64,000 nt of DNA from Bugula neritina (taxonomy: Eukaryota > Bryozoa > Gymnolaemata > Cheilostomatida > Bugulidae). This document shows, in pieces, positions 25,435 through 38,813 of this stretch (positions are counted from its first letter, which is position 1; the number at the start of each line of letters is the position of its first letter). A model generated the notes under the pieces. The model did not search any database and was not told the DNA's origin. It saw only the letters and a program-made list of their open reading frames with translations. Position numbers and translations under genes: made by a program. The stretch is taken from positions 1 to 64,000 of the forward strand of contig CAXIUT010000073.1 in NCBI GenBank assembly GCA_964035545.1, given 5' to 3'.

Positions 25435-26772
25435 AACTGTATTGGCACGTTGCCATTTGAGATTTGGTAATATTTCGCATCACAACAAACTCTTCAGAAA
25501 GTTAAGAAAATTAGTCTAGAAAGTTAATGAAATAAACCTACCAGAGAGAGTAAGCCAGATGTAACAAGTAGATCCAAAACAAGTTGATTAACAATTGAAG
25601 TTGAAATATCCATGTAGTGAACACTTTAGTCCTAATGTCAAATGCAAACGTCTGCAACCAAACTGTGTAGACTTCATGAGCTGGTTAGCTGACAGGACTC
25701 ATTAAAGTTCTTAACTCTTGTGTGTATAGTGATGCCCATCTTGAACTAGAGAGGGCTGACTGAAGACTGCTACTTTGTGAAAATTGACAATGCATATTAT
25801 TATTATTCATTGTTGAGATTCACGGCTGCCATAAACAATGATAAAATATTCATTGTTGGTACTAGTGAGTAGAATAAAATATAATATAATAATTTCTTGA
25901 CAGATAAATAATATCATATACAGAATCTAACTTACCATAACTCTACAGTGCTTCACCTCTTCAACTTTTTCGGCAATGTTATTTCCTTCTAGTTAAAAGT
26001 ACTAGCTGAATATTAGACTTTGAAACATAACCCTTCAATTCCATTGCACCAGCACCGGTTGCAAGATAGGTGTGTTGGGAGTTATCTTTCCTAAAATTTT
26101 GTTCTTGGCGTTTATACGAAACAGACACAGGCTAATATTAGTTCTGTTATTTGCAAGAGTTTTTCTGTCTGGTTGTCCATCAGCAAAATTTTGCGCCTTG
26201 CAGTTTTTATGGAAATACCAGTGATGCTGGAAGACCTTTGCATTGTACACCCGCCTTCACTATTGAATTTAGATGTTTTATTTTCCCATCCCCTCTCCTG
26301 CCCCCCTGTCCCCTCTAACAACCAGCAATCCTGACTCATGTGAAATGTGTTATTGTTTTAGAGTTGGACCATGGGCCTACAGTATACGATTTGAAGCTTT
26401 ATTGTTTACAGGCAGTCGAGATGAGTCACTGCTGAAACCCATTTTATTAGTAGACTATATTGCTCTTTAATCATCAGTTTTCATATTAAAACAGAAAGCT
26501 CATCTGCAGCGCCATTTCACAGTATTATACTTTGCTAGAGCAATAACTAATTTTAGATGCCTTTGCAAACATATGAGAAATAAATGAGTCATTTTATGAA
26601 AAGAGGTGTTTGAAGCAATTGTCCACTTTTGATTTAGACGCGGCATGGAAACTTTTGTAGTTTCAAATAATATCTCCAAACTCATCACTTGCATGTGTTT
26701 ATATGCTTGATAAAGTTTTTCATGCAAAACTTGATGCCTGCTTCAAAGACACCAGTGCTTAATTACTGTGTT
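25435..26772 (+). repeat. Satellite unit 20, class B-e1, 1338 bp
   Basis: Looks identical by eye to unit 22, 2676 bp downstream, including GAAATATCC and AATATTAG. G4 motif at 26285-26313. Confidence 0.97.
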
Positions 26773-28110
26773 AACTGTATTGGCACGTTGCCATTTGAGA
26801 TTTGGTAATATTTCGCATCACAACAAACTCTTCAGAAAGTTAAGAAAATTAGTCTAGAAAGTTAATGAAATAAACCTACCAGAGAGAGTAAGCCAGATGT
26901 AACAAGTAGATCCAAAACAAGTTGATTAACAATTGAAGTTGAAATCTCCATGTAGTGAACACTTTAGTCCTAATGTCAAATGCAAACGTCTGCAACCAAA
27001 CTGTGTAGACTTCATGAGCTGGTTAGCTGACAGGACTCATTAAAGTTCTTAACTCTTGTGTGTATAGTGATGCCCATCTTGAACTAGAGAGGGCTGACTG
27101 AAGACTGCTACTTTGTGAAAATTGACAATGCATATTATTATTATTCATTGTTGAGATTCACGGCTGCCATAAACAATGATAAAATATTCATTGTTGGTAC
27201 TAGTGAGTAGAATAAAATATAATATAATAATTTCTTGACAGATAAATAATATCATATACAGAATATAACTTACCATAACTCTACAGTGCTTCACCTCTTC
27301 AACTTTTTCGGCAATGTTATTTCCTACTAGTTAGAAGTACTAGCTGAATATAGGACTTTGAAACACAACCCTTCAATTCCATTGCACCAGCACCGGTTGC
27401 AAGATAGGTGTGTTGGGAGTTATCTTTCCTAAAATTTTGTTCTTGGCGTTTATACGAAACAGACACAGGCTAATATTAGTTCTGTTATTTGCAAGAGTTT
27501 TTCTGTCTGGTTGTCCATCAGCAAATTTTTGCGCCTTGCAGTTTTTATGGAAATACTAGTGATGCTGGAAGACCTTTGCATTGTACACCCGCCTTCACTA
27601 TTGAATTTAGATGTTTTATTTTCCCATCCCCTCTCCTGCCCCCCTGTCCCCTTTAACAACCAGCAATCCTGACTCATGTGAAATGTGTTATTGTTTTAGA
27701 GTTGGACCATGGGCCTACAGTATACGATTTGAAGCTTTATTGTTTACAGGCAGTCGAGATGAGTCACTGCTGAAACCCATTTTATTAGTAGACTATATTG
27801 CTCTTTAATCATCAGTTTTCATATTAAAACAAACAGCTCATCTGCAGCGCCATTTCACAGTATTATACTTTGCTAGAGCAATAACTAATTTTAGATGCCT
27901 TTGCAAACATATGAGAAATAAATGAGTCATTTTATGAAAAGAGGTGTTTGCAGCAATTGTCCACTTTTGATTTAGACGCGGCATGGAAACTTTTGTAGTT
28001 TTAAATAATATCTCCAAACTCATCACTTGCATGTGTTTATATGCTTGATAAAGTTTTTCATGCAAAACTTGATGCCTGCTTCAAAGACACCAGTGCTTAA
28101 TTACTGTGTT
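26773..28110 (+). repeat. Satellite unit 21, class T-e3 (mosaic), 1338 bp
   Basis: Same T-to-K mosaic as unit 19 but with GAAATCTCC instead of GAAATATCC. G4 motif at 27623-27651. Confidence 0.96.
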
Positions 28111-29448
28111 AACTGTATTGGCACGTTGCCATTTGAGATTTGGTAATATTTCGCATCACAACAAACTCTTCAGAAAGTTAAGAAAATTAGTCTAGAAAGT
28201 TAATGAAATAAACCTACCAGAGAGAGTAAGCCAGATGTAACAAGTAGATCCAAAACAAGTTGATTAACAATTGAAGTTGAAATATCCATGTAGTGAACAC
28301 TTTAGTCCTAATGTCAAATGCAAACGTCTGCAACCAAACTGTGTAGACTTCATGAGCTGGTTAGCTGACAGGACTCATTAAAGTTCTTAACTCTTGTGTG
28401 TATAGTGATGCCCATCTTGAACTAGAGAGGGCTGACTGAAGACTGCTACTTTGTGAAAATTGACAATGCATATTATTATTATTCATTGTTGAGATTCACG
28501 GCTGCCATAAACAATGATAAAATATTCATTGTTGGTACTAGTGAGTAGAATAAAATATAATATAATAATTTCTTGACAGATAAATAATATCATATACAGA
28601 ATCTAACTTACCATAACTCTACAGTGCTTCACCTCTTCAACTTTTTCGGCAATGTTATTTCCTTCTAGTTAAAAGTACTAGCTGAATATTAGACTTTGAA
28701 ACATAACCCTTCAATTCCATTGCACCAGCACCGGTTGCAAGATAGGTGTGTTGGGAGTTATCTTTCCTAAAATTTTGTTCTTGGCGTTTATACGAAACAG
28801 ACACAGGCTAATATTAGTTCTGTTATTTGCAAGAGTTTTTCTGTCTGGTTGTCCATCAGCAAAATTTTGCGCCTTGCAGTTTTTATGGAAATACCAGTGA
28901 TGCTGGAAGACCTTTGCATTGTACACCCGCCTTCACTATTGAATTTAGATGTTTTATTTTCCCATCCCCTCTCCTGCCCCCCTGTCCCCTCTAACAACCA
29001 GCAATCCTGACTCATGTGAAATGTGTTATTGTTTTAGAGTTGGACCATGGGCCTACAGTATACGATTTGAAGCTTTATTGTTTACAGGCAGTCGAGATGA
29101 GTCACTGCTGAAACCCATTTTATTAGTAGACTATATTGCTCTTTAATCATCAGTTTTCATATTAAAACAGAAAGCTCATCTGCAGCGCCATTTCACAGTA
29201 TTATACTTTGCTAGAGCAATAACTAATTTTAGATGCCTTTGCAAACATATGAGAAATAAATGAGTCATTTTATGAAAAGAGGTGTTTGAAGCAATTGTCC
29301 ACTTTTGATTTAGACGCGGCATGGAAACTTTTGTAGTTTCAAATAATATCTCCAAACTCATCACTTGCATGTGTTTATATGCTTGATAAAGTTTTTCATG
29401 CAAAACTTGATGCCTGCTTCAAAGACACCAGTGCTTAATTACTGTGTT
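28111..29448 (+). repeat. Satellite unit 22, class B-e1, 1338 bp
   Basis: Apparent identical copy of unit 20. G4 motif at 28961-28989. Confidence 0.97.
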
Positions 29449-30785
29449 AACTGTATTGGCACGTTGCCATTTGAGATTTGGTAATATTTCGCATCACAAC
29501 AAACTCTTCAGAAAGTTAAGAAAATTAGTCTAGAAAGTTAATGAAATAAACCTACCAGAGAGAGTAAGCCAGATGTAACAAGTAGATCCAAAACAAGTTG
29601 ATTAACAATTGAAGTTGAAATCTCCATGTAGTGAACACTTTAGTCCTAATGTCAAATGCAAACGTCTGCAACCAAACTGTGTAGACTTCATGAGCTGGTT
29701 AGCTGACAGGACTCATTAAAGTTCTTAACTCTTGTGTGTATAGTGATGCCCATCTTGAACTAGAGAGGGCTGACTGAAGACTGCTACTTTGTGAAAATTG
29801 ACAATGCATATTATTATTATTCATTGTTGAGATTCACGGCTGCCATAAACAATGATAAAATATTCATTGTTGGTACTAGTGAGTAGAATAAAATATAATA
29901 TAATAATTTCTTGACAGATAAATAATATCATATACAGAATATAACTTACCATAACTCTACAGTGCTTCACCTCTTCAACTTTTTCGGCAATGTTATTTCC
30001 TACTAGTTAGAAGTACTAGCTGAATATAGGACTTTGAAACACAACCCTTCAATTCCATTGCACCAGCACCGGTTGCAAGATAGGTGTGTTGGGAGTTATC
30101 TTTCCTAAAATTTTGTTCTTGGCGTTTATACGAAACAGACACAGGCTAATATTAGTTCTGTTATTTGCAAGAGTTTTTCTGTCTGGTTGTCCATCAGCAA
30201 ATTTTTGCGCCTTGCAGTTTTTATGGAAATACTAGTGATGCTGGAAGACCTTTGCATTGTACACCCGCCTTCACTATTGAGTTTAGATGTTTTATTTTCC
30301 CATCCCCCTCCTGCCCCCCTGTCCCCTCTAACAACCAGCAATCCTGACTCATGTGAAATGTGTTATTGTTTTAGAGTTGGACCATGGGCCTACAGTATAC
30401 GATTTGAAGCTTTATTGTTTACAGGCAGTCGAGATGAGTCACTGCTGAAACCCATTTTATTAGTAGACTATATTGCTCTTTAATCATCAGTTTTCATATT
30501 ATAACAGAAAGCTCATCTGCAGCGCCATTTCACAGTATTATACTTTGCTAGAGCAATAACTAATTTTAGATGCCTTTGCAAACATATGAGAAATAAATGA
30601 GTCATTTTATGAAAAGAGGTGTTTGCAGCACTTGTCCACTTTTGATTTACACGTGGCATGGAAACTTTTGTAGTTTTAAATAATATCTCCAAACTCATCA
30701 CTTGCATGTGTTTATATACATGATAAAGTTTTTCATGCAAAACTTGATGCCTGCTTCAAAGACACCAGTGCTTGATTACTGTGTT
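29449..30785 (+). repeat. Satellite unit 23, class T-e2, 1337 bp
   Basis: The only 1337-bp unit. One T is lost near 30308 inside the C-rich tract (CATCCCCCTCC), shortening the central G4 loop from 7 to 5 nt. The G4 motif is at 30299-30326. The deletion also joins two plus-strand frames into one of 98 codons. TTGAGTTTAG is shared with unit 29. Confidence 0.97.
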
Positions 30786-32123
30786 AACTGTATTGGCACG
30801 TTGCCATTTGATATTTGGTAATATTTCGCATCACAACAAACTCTTCAGAAAGTTAAGAAAATTAGTCTAGAAAGTTAATGAAATAAACCTACCAGAGAGA
30901 GTAAGCCAGATGTAACAAGTAGATCCAAAACAAGTTGATTAACAATTGAAGTTGAAATCTCCATGTAGTGAACACTTTAGTCCTAATGTCAAATGCAAAC
31001 GTCTGCAACCAAACTGTGTAGACTTCATGAGCTGGTTAGCTGACAGGACTCATTAAAGTTCTTAACTCTTGTGTGTATAGTGATGCCCATCTTGAACTAG
31101 AGAGGGCTGACTGAAGACTGCTACTTTGTGAAAATTGACAATGCATATTATTATTATTCATTGTTGAGATTCACGGCTGCCATAAACAATGATAAAATAT
31201 TCATTGTTGGTACTAGTGAGTAGAATAAAATATAATATAATAATTTCTTGACAGATAAATAATATCATATACAGAATCTAACTTACCATAACTCTACAGT
31301 GCTTCACCTCTTCAACTTTTTCGGCAATGTTATTTCCTTCTAGTTAAAAGTACTAGCTGAATATTAGACTTTGAAACATAACCCTTCAATTTCATTGCAC
31401 CAGCACCGGTTGCAAGATAGGTGTGTTGGGAGTTATCTTTCCTAAAAATTTGTTTTCAGCGTTTATACGAAGCAGACACAGGCTAATATTAATTTTGTTA
31501 TTTGCAAGAGTTTTTCTGTCTGGTTGTCCATCAGCAAAATTTTGCGCCTTGCAGTTTTTATGGAAATACCAGTGATGCTGGAAGACCTTTGCATTGTACA
31601 CCCGCCTTTACTATTGCATTTAGATGTTTTATTTTCCCATCCCCTCTCCTGCCCCCCTGTCCCCTTTAACAACCAGCAATCCTGACTCATGTGAAATGTG
31701 TTATTGTTTTAGAGTTGGACCATGGGCCTACAGTATACGATTTGAAGCTTTATTGTTTACAGGCAGTCGAGATGAGTCACTGCTGAAACCCATTTTATTA
31801 GTAGACTATATTGCTCTTTAATCATCAGTTTTCATATTAAAACAAACAGCTCGTCTGCAGCGCCATTTCACAGTATTATACTTTGCTAGAGCAATAACTA
31901 ATTTTAGATGCCTTTGCAAACATATGAGAAATAAATGAGTCATTTTATGAAAAGAGGTGTTTGAAGCAATTGTCCACTTTTGATTTAGACGCGGCATGGA
32001 AACTTTTGTAGTTTCAAATAATATCTCCAAACTCATCACTTGCATGTGTTTATATGCTTGATAAAGTTTTTCATGCAAAACTTGATGCCTGCTTCAAAGA
32101 CACCAGTGCTTAATTACTGTGTT
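30786..32123 (+). repeat. Satellite unit 24, class K-e1, 1338 bp
   Basis: Class K with two private changes: A31458, which turns a CpG into CpA, and C31617. It ends with an A-type tail (CAGCTCGTC, e1). G4 motif at 31636-31664. Confidence 0.97.
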
Positions 32124-33461
32124 AACTGTATTGGCACGTTGCCATTTGAGATTTGGTAATATTTCGCATCACAACAAACTCTTCAGAAAGTTAAGAAAAT
32201 TAGTCTAGAAAGTTAATGAAATAAACCTACCAGAGAGAGTAAGCCAGATGTAACAAGTAGATCCAAAACAAGTTGATTAACAATTGAAGTTGAAATCTCC
32301 ATGTAGTGAACACTTTAGTCCTAATGTCAAATGCAAACGTCTGCAACCAAACTGTGTAGACTTCATGAGCTGGTTAGCTGACAGGACTCATTAAAGTTCT
32401 TAACTCTTGTGTGTATAGTGATGCCCATCTTGAACTAGAGAGGGCTGACTGAAGACTGCTACTTTGTGAAAATTGACAATGCATATTATTATTATTCATT
32501 GTTGAGATTCACGGCTGCCATAAACAATGATAAAATATTCATTGTTGGTACTAGTGAGTAGAATAAAATATAATATAATAATTTCTTGACAGATAAATAA
32601 TATCATATACAGAATATAACTTACCATAACTCTACAGTGCTTCACCTCTTCAACTTTTTCGGCAATGTTATTTCCTACTAGTTAGAAGTACTAGCTGAAT
32701 ATAGGACTTTGAAACACAACCCTTCAATTCCATTGCACCAGCACCGGTTGCAAGATAGGTGTGTTGGGAGTTATCTTTCCTAAAATTTTGTTCTTGGCGT
32801 TTATACGAAACAGACACAGGCTAATATTAGTTCTGTTATTTGCAAGAGTTTTTCTGTCTGGTTGTCCATCAGCAAATTTTTGCGCCTTGCAGTTTTTATG
32901 GAAATACTAGTGATGCTGGAAGACCTTTGCATTGTACACCCGCCTTCACTATTGAATTTAGATGTTTTATTTTCCCATCCCCTCTCCTGCCCCCCTGTCC
33001 CCTCTAACAACCAGCAATCCTGACTCATGTGAAATGTGTTATTGTTTTAGAGTTGGACCATGGGCCTACAGTATACGATTTGAAGCTTTATTGTTTACAG
33101 GCAGTCGAGATGAGTCACTGCTGAAACCCATTTTATTAGTAGACTATATTGCTCTTTAATCATCAGTTTTCATATTATAACAGAAAGCTCATCTGCAGCG
33201 CCATTTCACAGTATTATACTTTGCTAGAGCAATAACTAATTTTAGATGCCTTTGCAAACATATGAGAAATAAATGAGTCATTTTATGAAAAGAGGTGTTT
33301 GCAGCACTTGTCCACTTTTGATTTACACGTGGCATGGAAACTTTTGTAGTTTTAAATAATATCTCCAAACTCATCACTTGCATGTGTTTATATACATGAT
33401 AAAGTTTTTCATGCAAAACTTGATGCCTGCTTCAAAGACACCAGTGCTTGATTACTGTGTT
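32124..33461 (+). repeat. Satellite unit 25, class T-e2, 1338 bp
   Basis: Class T with ATATTATAACAG. It is like unit 12 but with ATGAGAAATAA. G4 motif at 32974-33002. Confidence 0.97.
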
Positions 33462-34799
33462 AACTGTATTGGCACGTTGCCATTTGATATTTGGTAATAT
33501 TTCGCATCACAACAAACTCTTCAGAAAGTTAAGAAAATTAGTCTAGAAAGTTAATGAAATAAACCTACCAGAGAGGGTAAGCCAGATGTAACAAGTAGAT
33601 CCAAAACAAGTTGATTAACAATTGAAGTTGAAATCTCCATGTAGTGAACACTTTAGTCCTAATGTCATATGCAAACGTCTGCAACCAAACTGTGTAGACT
33701 TCATGAGCTGGTTAGCTGACAGGACTCATTAAAGTTCTTAACTCTTGTGTGTATAGTGATGCCCATCTTGAACTAGAGAGGGCTGACTGAAGACTGCTAC
33801 TTTGTGAAAATTGACAATGCATATTATTATTATTCATTGTTGAGATTCACGGCTGCCATAAACAATGATAAAATATTCATTGTTGGTACTAGTGAGTAGA
33901 ATAAAATATAATATAATAATTTCTTGACAGATAAATAATATCATATACAGAATCTAACTTACCATAACTCTACAGTGCTTCACCTCTTCAACTTTTTCGG
34001 CAATGTTATTTCCTTCTAGTTAAAAGTACTAGCTGAATATTAGACTTTGAAACATAACCCTTCAATTTCATTGCACCAGCACCGGTTGCAAGATAGGTGT
34101 GTTGGGAGTTATCTTTCCTAAAAATTTGTTTTCGGCGTTTATACGAAGCAGACACAGGCTAATATTAATTTTGTTATTTGCAAGAGTTTTTCTGTCTGGT
34201 TGTCCATCAGCAAAATTTTGCGCCTTGCAGTTTTTATGGAAATACCAGTGATGCTGGAAGACCTTTGCATTGTACACCCGCCTTTACTATTGAATTTAGA
34301 TGTTTTATTTTCCCATCCCCTCTCCTGCCCCCCTGTCCCCTTTAACAACCAGCAATCCTGACTCATGTGAAATGTGTTATTGTTTTAGAGTTGGACCATG
34401 GGCCTACAGTATACGATTTGAAGCTTTATTGTTTACAGGCAGTCGAGATGAGTCACTGCTGAAACCCATTTTATTAGTAGACTATATTGCTCTTTAATCA
34501 TCAGTTTTCATATTAAAACAAACAGCTCATCTGCAGCGCCATTTCACAGTATTATACTTTGCTAGAGCAATAACTAATTTTAGATGCCTTTGCAAACATA
34601 TGAGAAATAAATGAGTCATTTTATGAAAAGAGGTGTTTGCAGCAATTGTCCACTTTTGATTTAGACGCGGCATGGAAACTTTTGTAGTTTTAAATAATAT
34701 CTCCAAACTCATCACTTGCATGTGTTTATATGCTTGATAAAGTTTTTCATGCAAAACTTGATGCCTGCTTCAAAGACACCAGTGCTTAATTACTGTGTT
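33462..34799 (+). repeat. Satellite unit 26, class K-e3, 1338 bp
   Basis: Class K with CCCCTTTAAC. Two private changes: G33576 (GAGAGGGTAA) and T33668 (GTCATATGC). G4 motif at 34312-34340. Confidence 0.97.
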
Positions 34800-36137
34800 A
34801 ACTGTATTGGCACGTTGCCATTTGATATTTGGTAATATTTCGCATCACAACAAACTCTTCAGAAAGTTAAGAAAATTAGTCTAGAAAGTTAATGAAATAA
34901 ACCTACCAGAGAGAGTAAGCCAGATGTAACAAGTAGATCCAAAACAAGTTGATTAACAATTGAAGTTGAAATATCCATGTAGTGAACACTTTAGTCCTAA
35001 TGTCAAATGCAAACGTCTGCAACCAAACTGTGTAGACTTCATGAGCTGGTTAGCTGACAGGACTCATTAAAGTTCTTAACTCTTGTGTGTATAGTGATGC
35101 CCATCTTGAACTAGAGAGGGCTGACTGAAGACTGCTACTTTGTGAAAATTGACAATGCATATTATTATTATTCATTGTTGAGATTCACGGCTGCCATAAA
35201 CAATGATAAAATATTCATTGTTGGTACTAGTGAGTAGAATAAAATATAATATAATAATTTCTTGACAGATAAATAATATCATATACAGAATCTAACTTAC
35301 CATAACTCTACAGTGCTTCACCTCTTCAACTTTTTCGGCAATGTTATTTCCTACTAGTTAGAAGTACTAGCTGAATATAGGACTTTGAAACACAACCCTT
35401 CAATTCCATTACACCAGCACCGGTTGCAAGATAGGTGTGTTGGGAGTTATCTTTCCTAAAATTTTGTTCTTGGCGTTTATACGAAACAGACACAGGCTAA
35501 TATTAGTTTTGTTATTTGCAAGAGTTTTTCTGTCTGGTTGTCCATCAGCAAAATTTTGCGCCTTGCAGTTTTTATGGAAATACCAGTGATGCTGGAAGAC
35601 CTTTGCATTGTACACCCGCCTTTACTATTGAATTTAGATGTTTTATTTTCCCATCCCCTCTCCTGCCCCCCTGTCCCCTCTAACAACCAGCAAACCTGAC
35701 TCATGTGAAATGTGTTATTGTTTTAGAGTTGGACCATGGGCCTACAGTATACGATTTGAAGCTTTATTGTTTACAGGCAGTCGAGATGAGTCACTGCTGA
35801 AACCCATTTTATTAGTAGACTATATTGCTCTTTAATCATCAGTTTTCATATTAAAACAAACAGCTCATCTGCAGCGCCATTTCACAGTATTATACTTTGC
35901 TAGAGCAATAACTAATTTTAGATGCCTTTGCAAACATATGAGAAATAAATGAGTCATTTTATGAAAAGAGGTGTTTGCAGCAATTGTCCACTTTTGATTT
36001 AGACGCGGCATGGAAACTTTTGTAGTTTTAAATAATATTTCCAAACTCATCACTTGCATGTGTTTATATGCTTGATAAAGTTTTTCATGCAAAACTTGAT
36101 GCCTGCTTCAAAGACACCAGTGCTTAATTACTGTGTT
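34800..36137 (+). repeat. Satellite unit 27, class C-e3, 1338 bp
   Basis: First class C copy: ATTAGTTTTG and CATTACACC, with GAAATATCC. Private changes are A35694 and T36040. G4 motif at 35650-35678. Confidence 0.97.
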
Positions 36138-37475
36138 AACTGTATTGGCACGTTGCCATTTGATATTTGGTAATATTTCGCATCACAACAAACTCTTCAG
36201 AAAGTTAAGAAAATTAGTCTAGAAAGTTAATGAAATAAACCTACCAGAGAGAGTAAGCCAGATGTAACAAGTAGATCCAAAACAAGTTGATTAACAATTG
36301 AAGTTGAAATCTCCATGTAGTGAACACTTTAGTCCTAATGTCAAATGCAAACGTCTGCAACCAAACTGTGTAGACTTCATGAGCTGGTTAGCTGACAGGA
36401 CTCATTAAAGTTCTTAACTCTTGTGTGTATAGTGATGCCCATCTTGAACTAGAGAGGGCTGACTGAAGACTGCTACTTTGTGAAAATTGACAATGCATAT
36501 TATTATTATTCATTGTTGAGATTCACGGCTGCCATAAACAATGATAAAATATTCATTGTTGGTACTAGTGAGTAGAATAAAATATAATATAATAATTTCT
36601 TGACAGATAACCAATATCATATACAGAATATAACTTACCATAACTCTACAGTGCTTCACCTCTTCAACTTTTTCGGCAATGTCATTTCCTACTAGTTAGA
36701 AGTACTAGCTGAATATAGGACTTTGAAACACAACCCTTCAATTCCATTGCACCAGCACCGGTTGCAAGATAGGTGTGTTGGGAGTTATCTTTCCTAAAAT
36801 TTTGTTCTTGGCGTTTATACGAAACAGACACAGGCTAATATTAGTTCTGTTATTTGCAAGAGTTTTTCTGTCTGGTTGTCCATCAGCAAAATTTTGCGCC
36901 TTGCAGTTTTTATGGAAATACCAGTGATGCTGGAAGACCTTTGCATTGTACACCCGCCTTCACTATTGAATTTAGATGTTTTATTTTCCCATCCCCTCTC
37001 CTGCCCCCCTGTCCCCTCTAACAACCAGCAATCCTGACTCATGTGAAATGTGTTATTGTTTTAGAGTTGGACCATGGGCCTACAGTATACGATTTGAAGC
37101 TTTATTGTTTACAGGCAGTCGAGATGAGTCACTGCTGAAACCCATTTTATTAGTAGACTATATTGCTCTTTAATCATCAGTTTTCATATTAAAACAGAAA
37201 GCTCATCTGCAGCGCCATTTCACAGTATTATACTTTGCTAGAGCAATAACTAATTTTAGATGCCTTTGCAAACATATGAGAAATAAATGAGTCATTTTAT
37301 GAAAAGAGGTGTTTGCAGCACTTGTCCACTTTTGATTTACACGTGGCATGGAAACTTTTGTAGTTTTAAATAATATCTCCAAACTCATCACTTGCATGTG
37401 TTTATATACATGATAAAGTTTTTCATGCAAAACTTGATGCCTGCTTCAAAGACACCAGTGCTTGATTACTGTGTT
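36138..37475 (+). repeat. Satellite unit 28, class B-e2, 1338 bp
   Basis: Class B with a private dinucleotide change, AT to CC, at 36611-36612 (GATAACCAATATC). G4 motif at 36988-37016. Confidence 0.97.
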
Positions 37476-38813
37476 AACTGTATTGGCACGTTGCCATTTG
37501 ATATTTGGTAATATTTCGCATCACAACAAACTCTTCAGAAAGTTAAGAAAATTAGTCTAGAAAGTTAATGAAATAAACCTACCAGAGAGAGTAAGCCAGA
37601 TGTAACAAGTAGATCCAAAACAAGTTGATTAACAATTGAAGTTGAAATCTCCATGTAGTGAACACTTTAGTCCTAATGTCAAATGCAAACGTCTGCAACC
37701 AAACTGTGTAGACTTCATGAGCTGGTTAGCTGACAGGACTCATTAAAGTTCTTAACTCTTGTGTGTATAGTGTTGCCCATCTTGAACTAGAGAGGGCTGA
37801 CTGAAGACTGCTACTTTGTGAAAATTGACAATGCATATTATTATTATTCATTGTTGAGATTCACGGCTGCCATAAACAATGATAAAATATTCATTGTTGG
37901 TACTAGTGAGTAGAATAAAATATAATATAATAATTTCTTGACAGATAAATAATATCATATACAGAATCTAACTTACCATAACTCTACAGTGCTTCACCTC
38001 TTCAACTTTTTCGGCAATGTTATTTCCTTCTAGTTAAAAGTACTAGCTGAATATTAGACTTTGAAACATAACCCTTCAATTCCATTGCACCAGCACCGGT
38101 TGCAAGATAGGTGTGTTGGGAGTTATCTTTCCTAAAATTTTGTTCTTGGCGTTTATACGAAACAGACACAGGCTAATATTAGTTCTGTTATTTGCAAGAG
38201 TTTTTCTGTCTGGTTGTCCATCAGCAAAATTTTGCGCCTTGCAGTTTTTATGGAAATACCAGTGATGCTGGAAGACCTTTGCATTGTACACCCGCCTTCA
38301 CTATTGAGTTTAGATGTTTTATTTTCCCATCCCCTCTCCTGCCCCCCTGTCCCCTCTAACAACCAGCAATCCTGACTCATGTGAAATGTGTTATTGTTTT
38401 AGAGTTGGACCATGGGCCTACAGTATACGATTTGAAGCTTTATTGTTTACAGGCAGTCGAGATGAGTCACTGCTGAAACCCATTTTATTAGTAGACTATA
38501 TTGCTCTTTAATCATCAGTTTTCATATTAAAACAGAAAGCTCATCTGCAGCGCCATTTCACAGTATTATACTTTGCTAGAGCAATAACTAATTTTAGATG
38601 CCTTTGCAAACATATGAGAAATAAATGAGTCATTTTATGAAAAGAGGTGTTTGCAGCACTTGTCCACTTTTGATTTACACGTGGCATGGAAACTTTTGTA
38701 GTTTTAAATAATATCTCCAAACTCATCACTTGCATGTGTTTATATACATGATAAAGTTTTTCATGCAAAACTTGATGCCTGCTTCAAAGACACCAGTGCT
38801 TGATTACTGTGTT
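37476..38813 (+). repeat. Satellite unit 29, class B-e2 (mosaic), 1338 bp
   Basis: K-like upstream with AATATTAG, switching to B at AATTCCAT, plus GTGTTGCCC. TTGAGTTTAG is shared with unit 23. G4 motif at 38326-38354. Confidence 0.96.

Larger units (their letters stand above)
22759..30785 (+). repeat. B-T dimer run inside region II (2676-bp higher-order repeat)
   Basis: Units 18-23 read B-e1, T-e3, B-e1, T-e3, B-e1, T-e2. The T members share AAATTTTTG and ATACTAGTG. The B members share the GCTGAATATTAG variant and e1 ends. The units at 25435 and 28111 look identical by eye over 1338 bp, including the rare GAAATATCC variant, so this is the most recently homogenised pair seen here. The last unit differs by a 1-bp deletion. 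Confidence 0.85.
14731..38813 (+). repeat. Region II: array segment without 1340-bp units (classes T, K, B, C)
   Basis: Units 12-29 lack the GT insertion entirely. The class and end order is T-e2, K-e3, B-e2, B-e1, T-e2, K-e3, B-e1, T-e3, B-e1, T-e3, B-e1, T-e2, K-e1, T-e2, K-e3, C-e3, B-e2, B-e2. Two local higher-order patterns are visible: a T-K pair repeated 5352 bp apart, and a run of B-T dimers with a 2676-bp period. Confidence 0.88.

Noticed and set aside
30187-30483. 98-codon frame in unit 23
   Set aside because: Created by a single-base deletion in a C-rich tract joining two chance frames.
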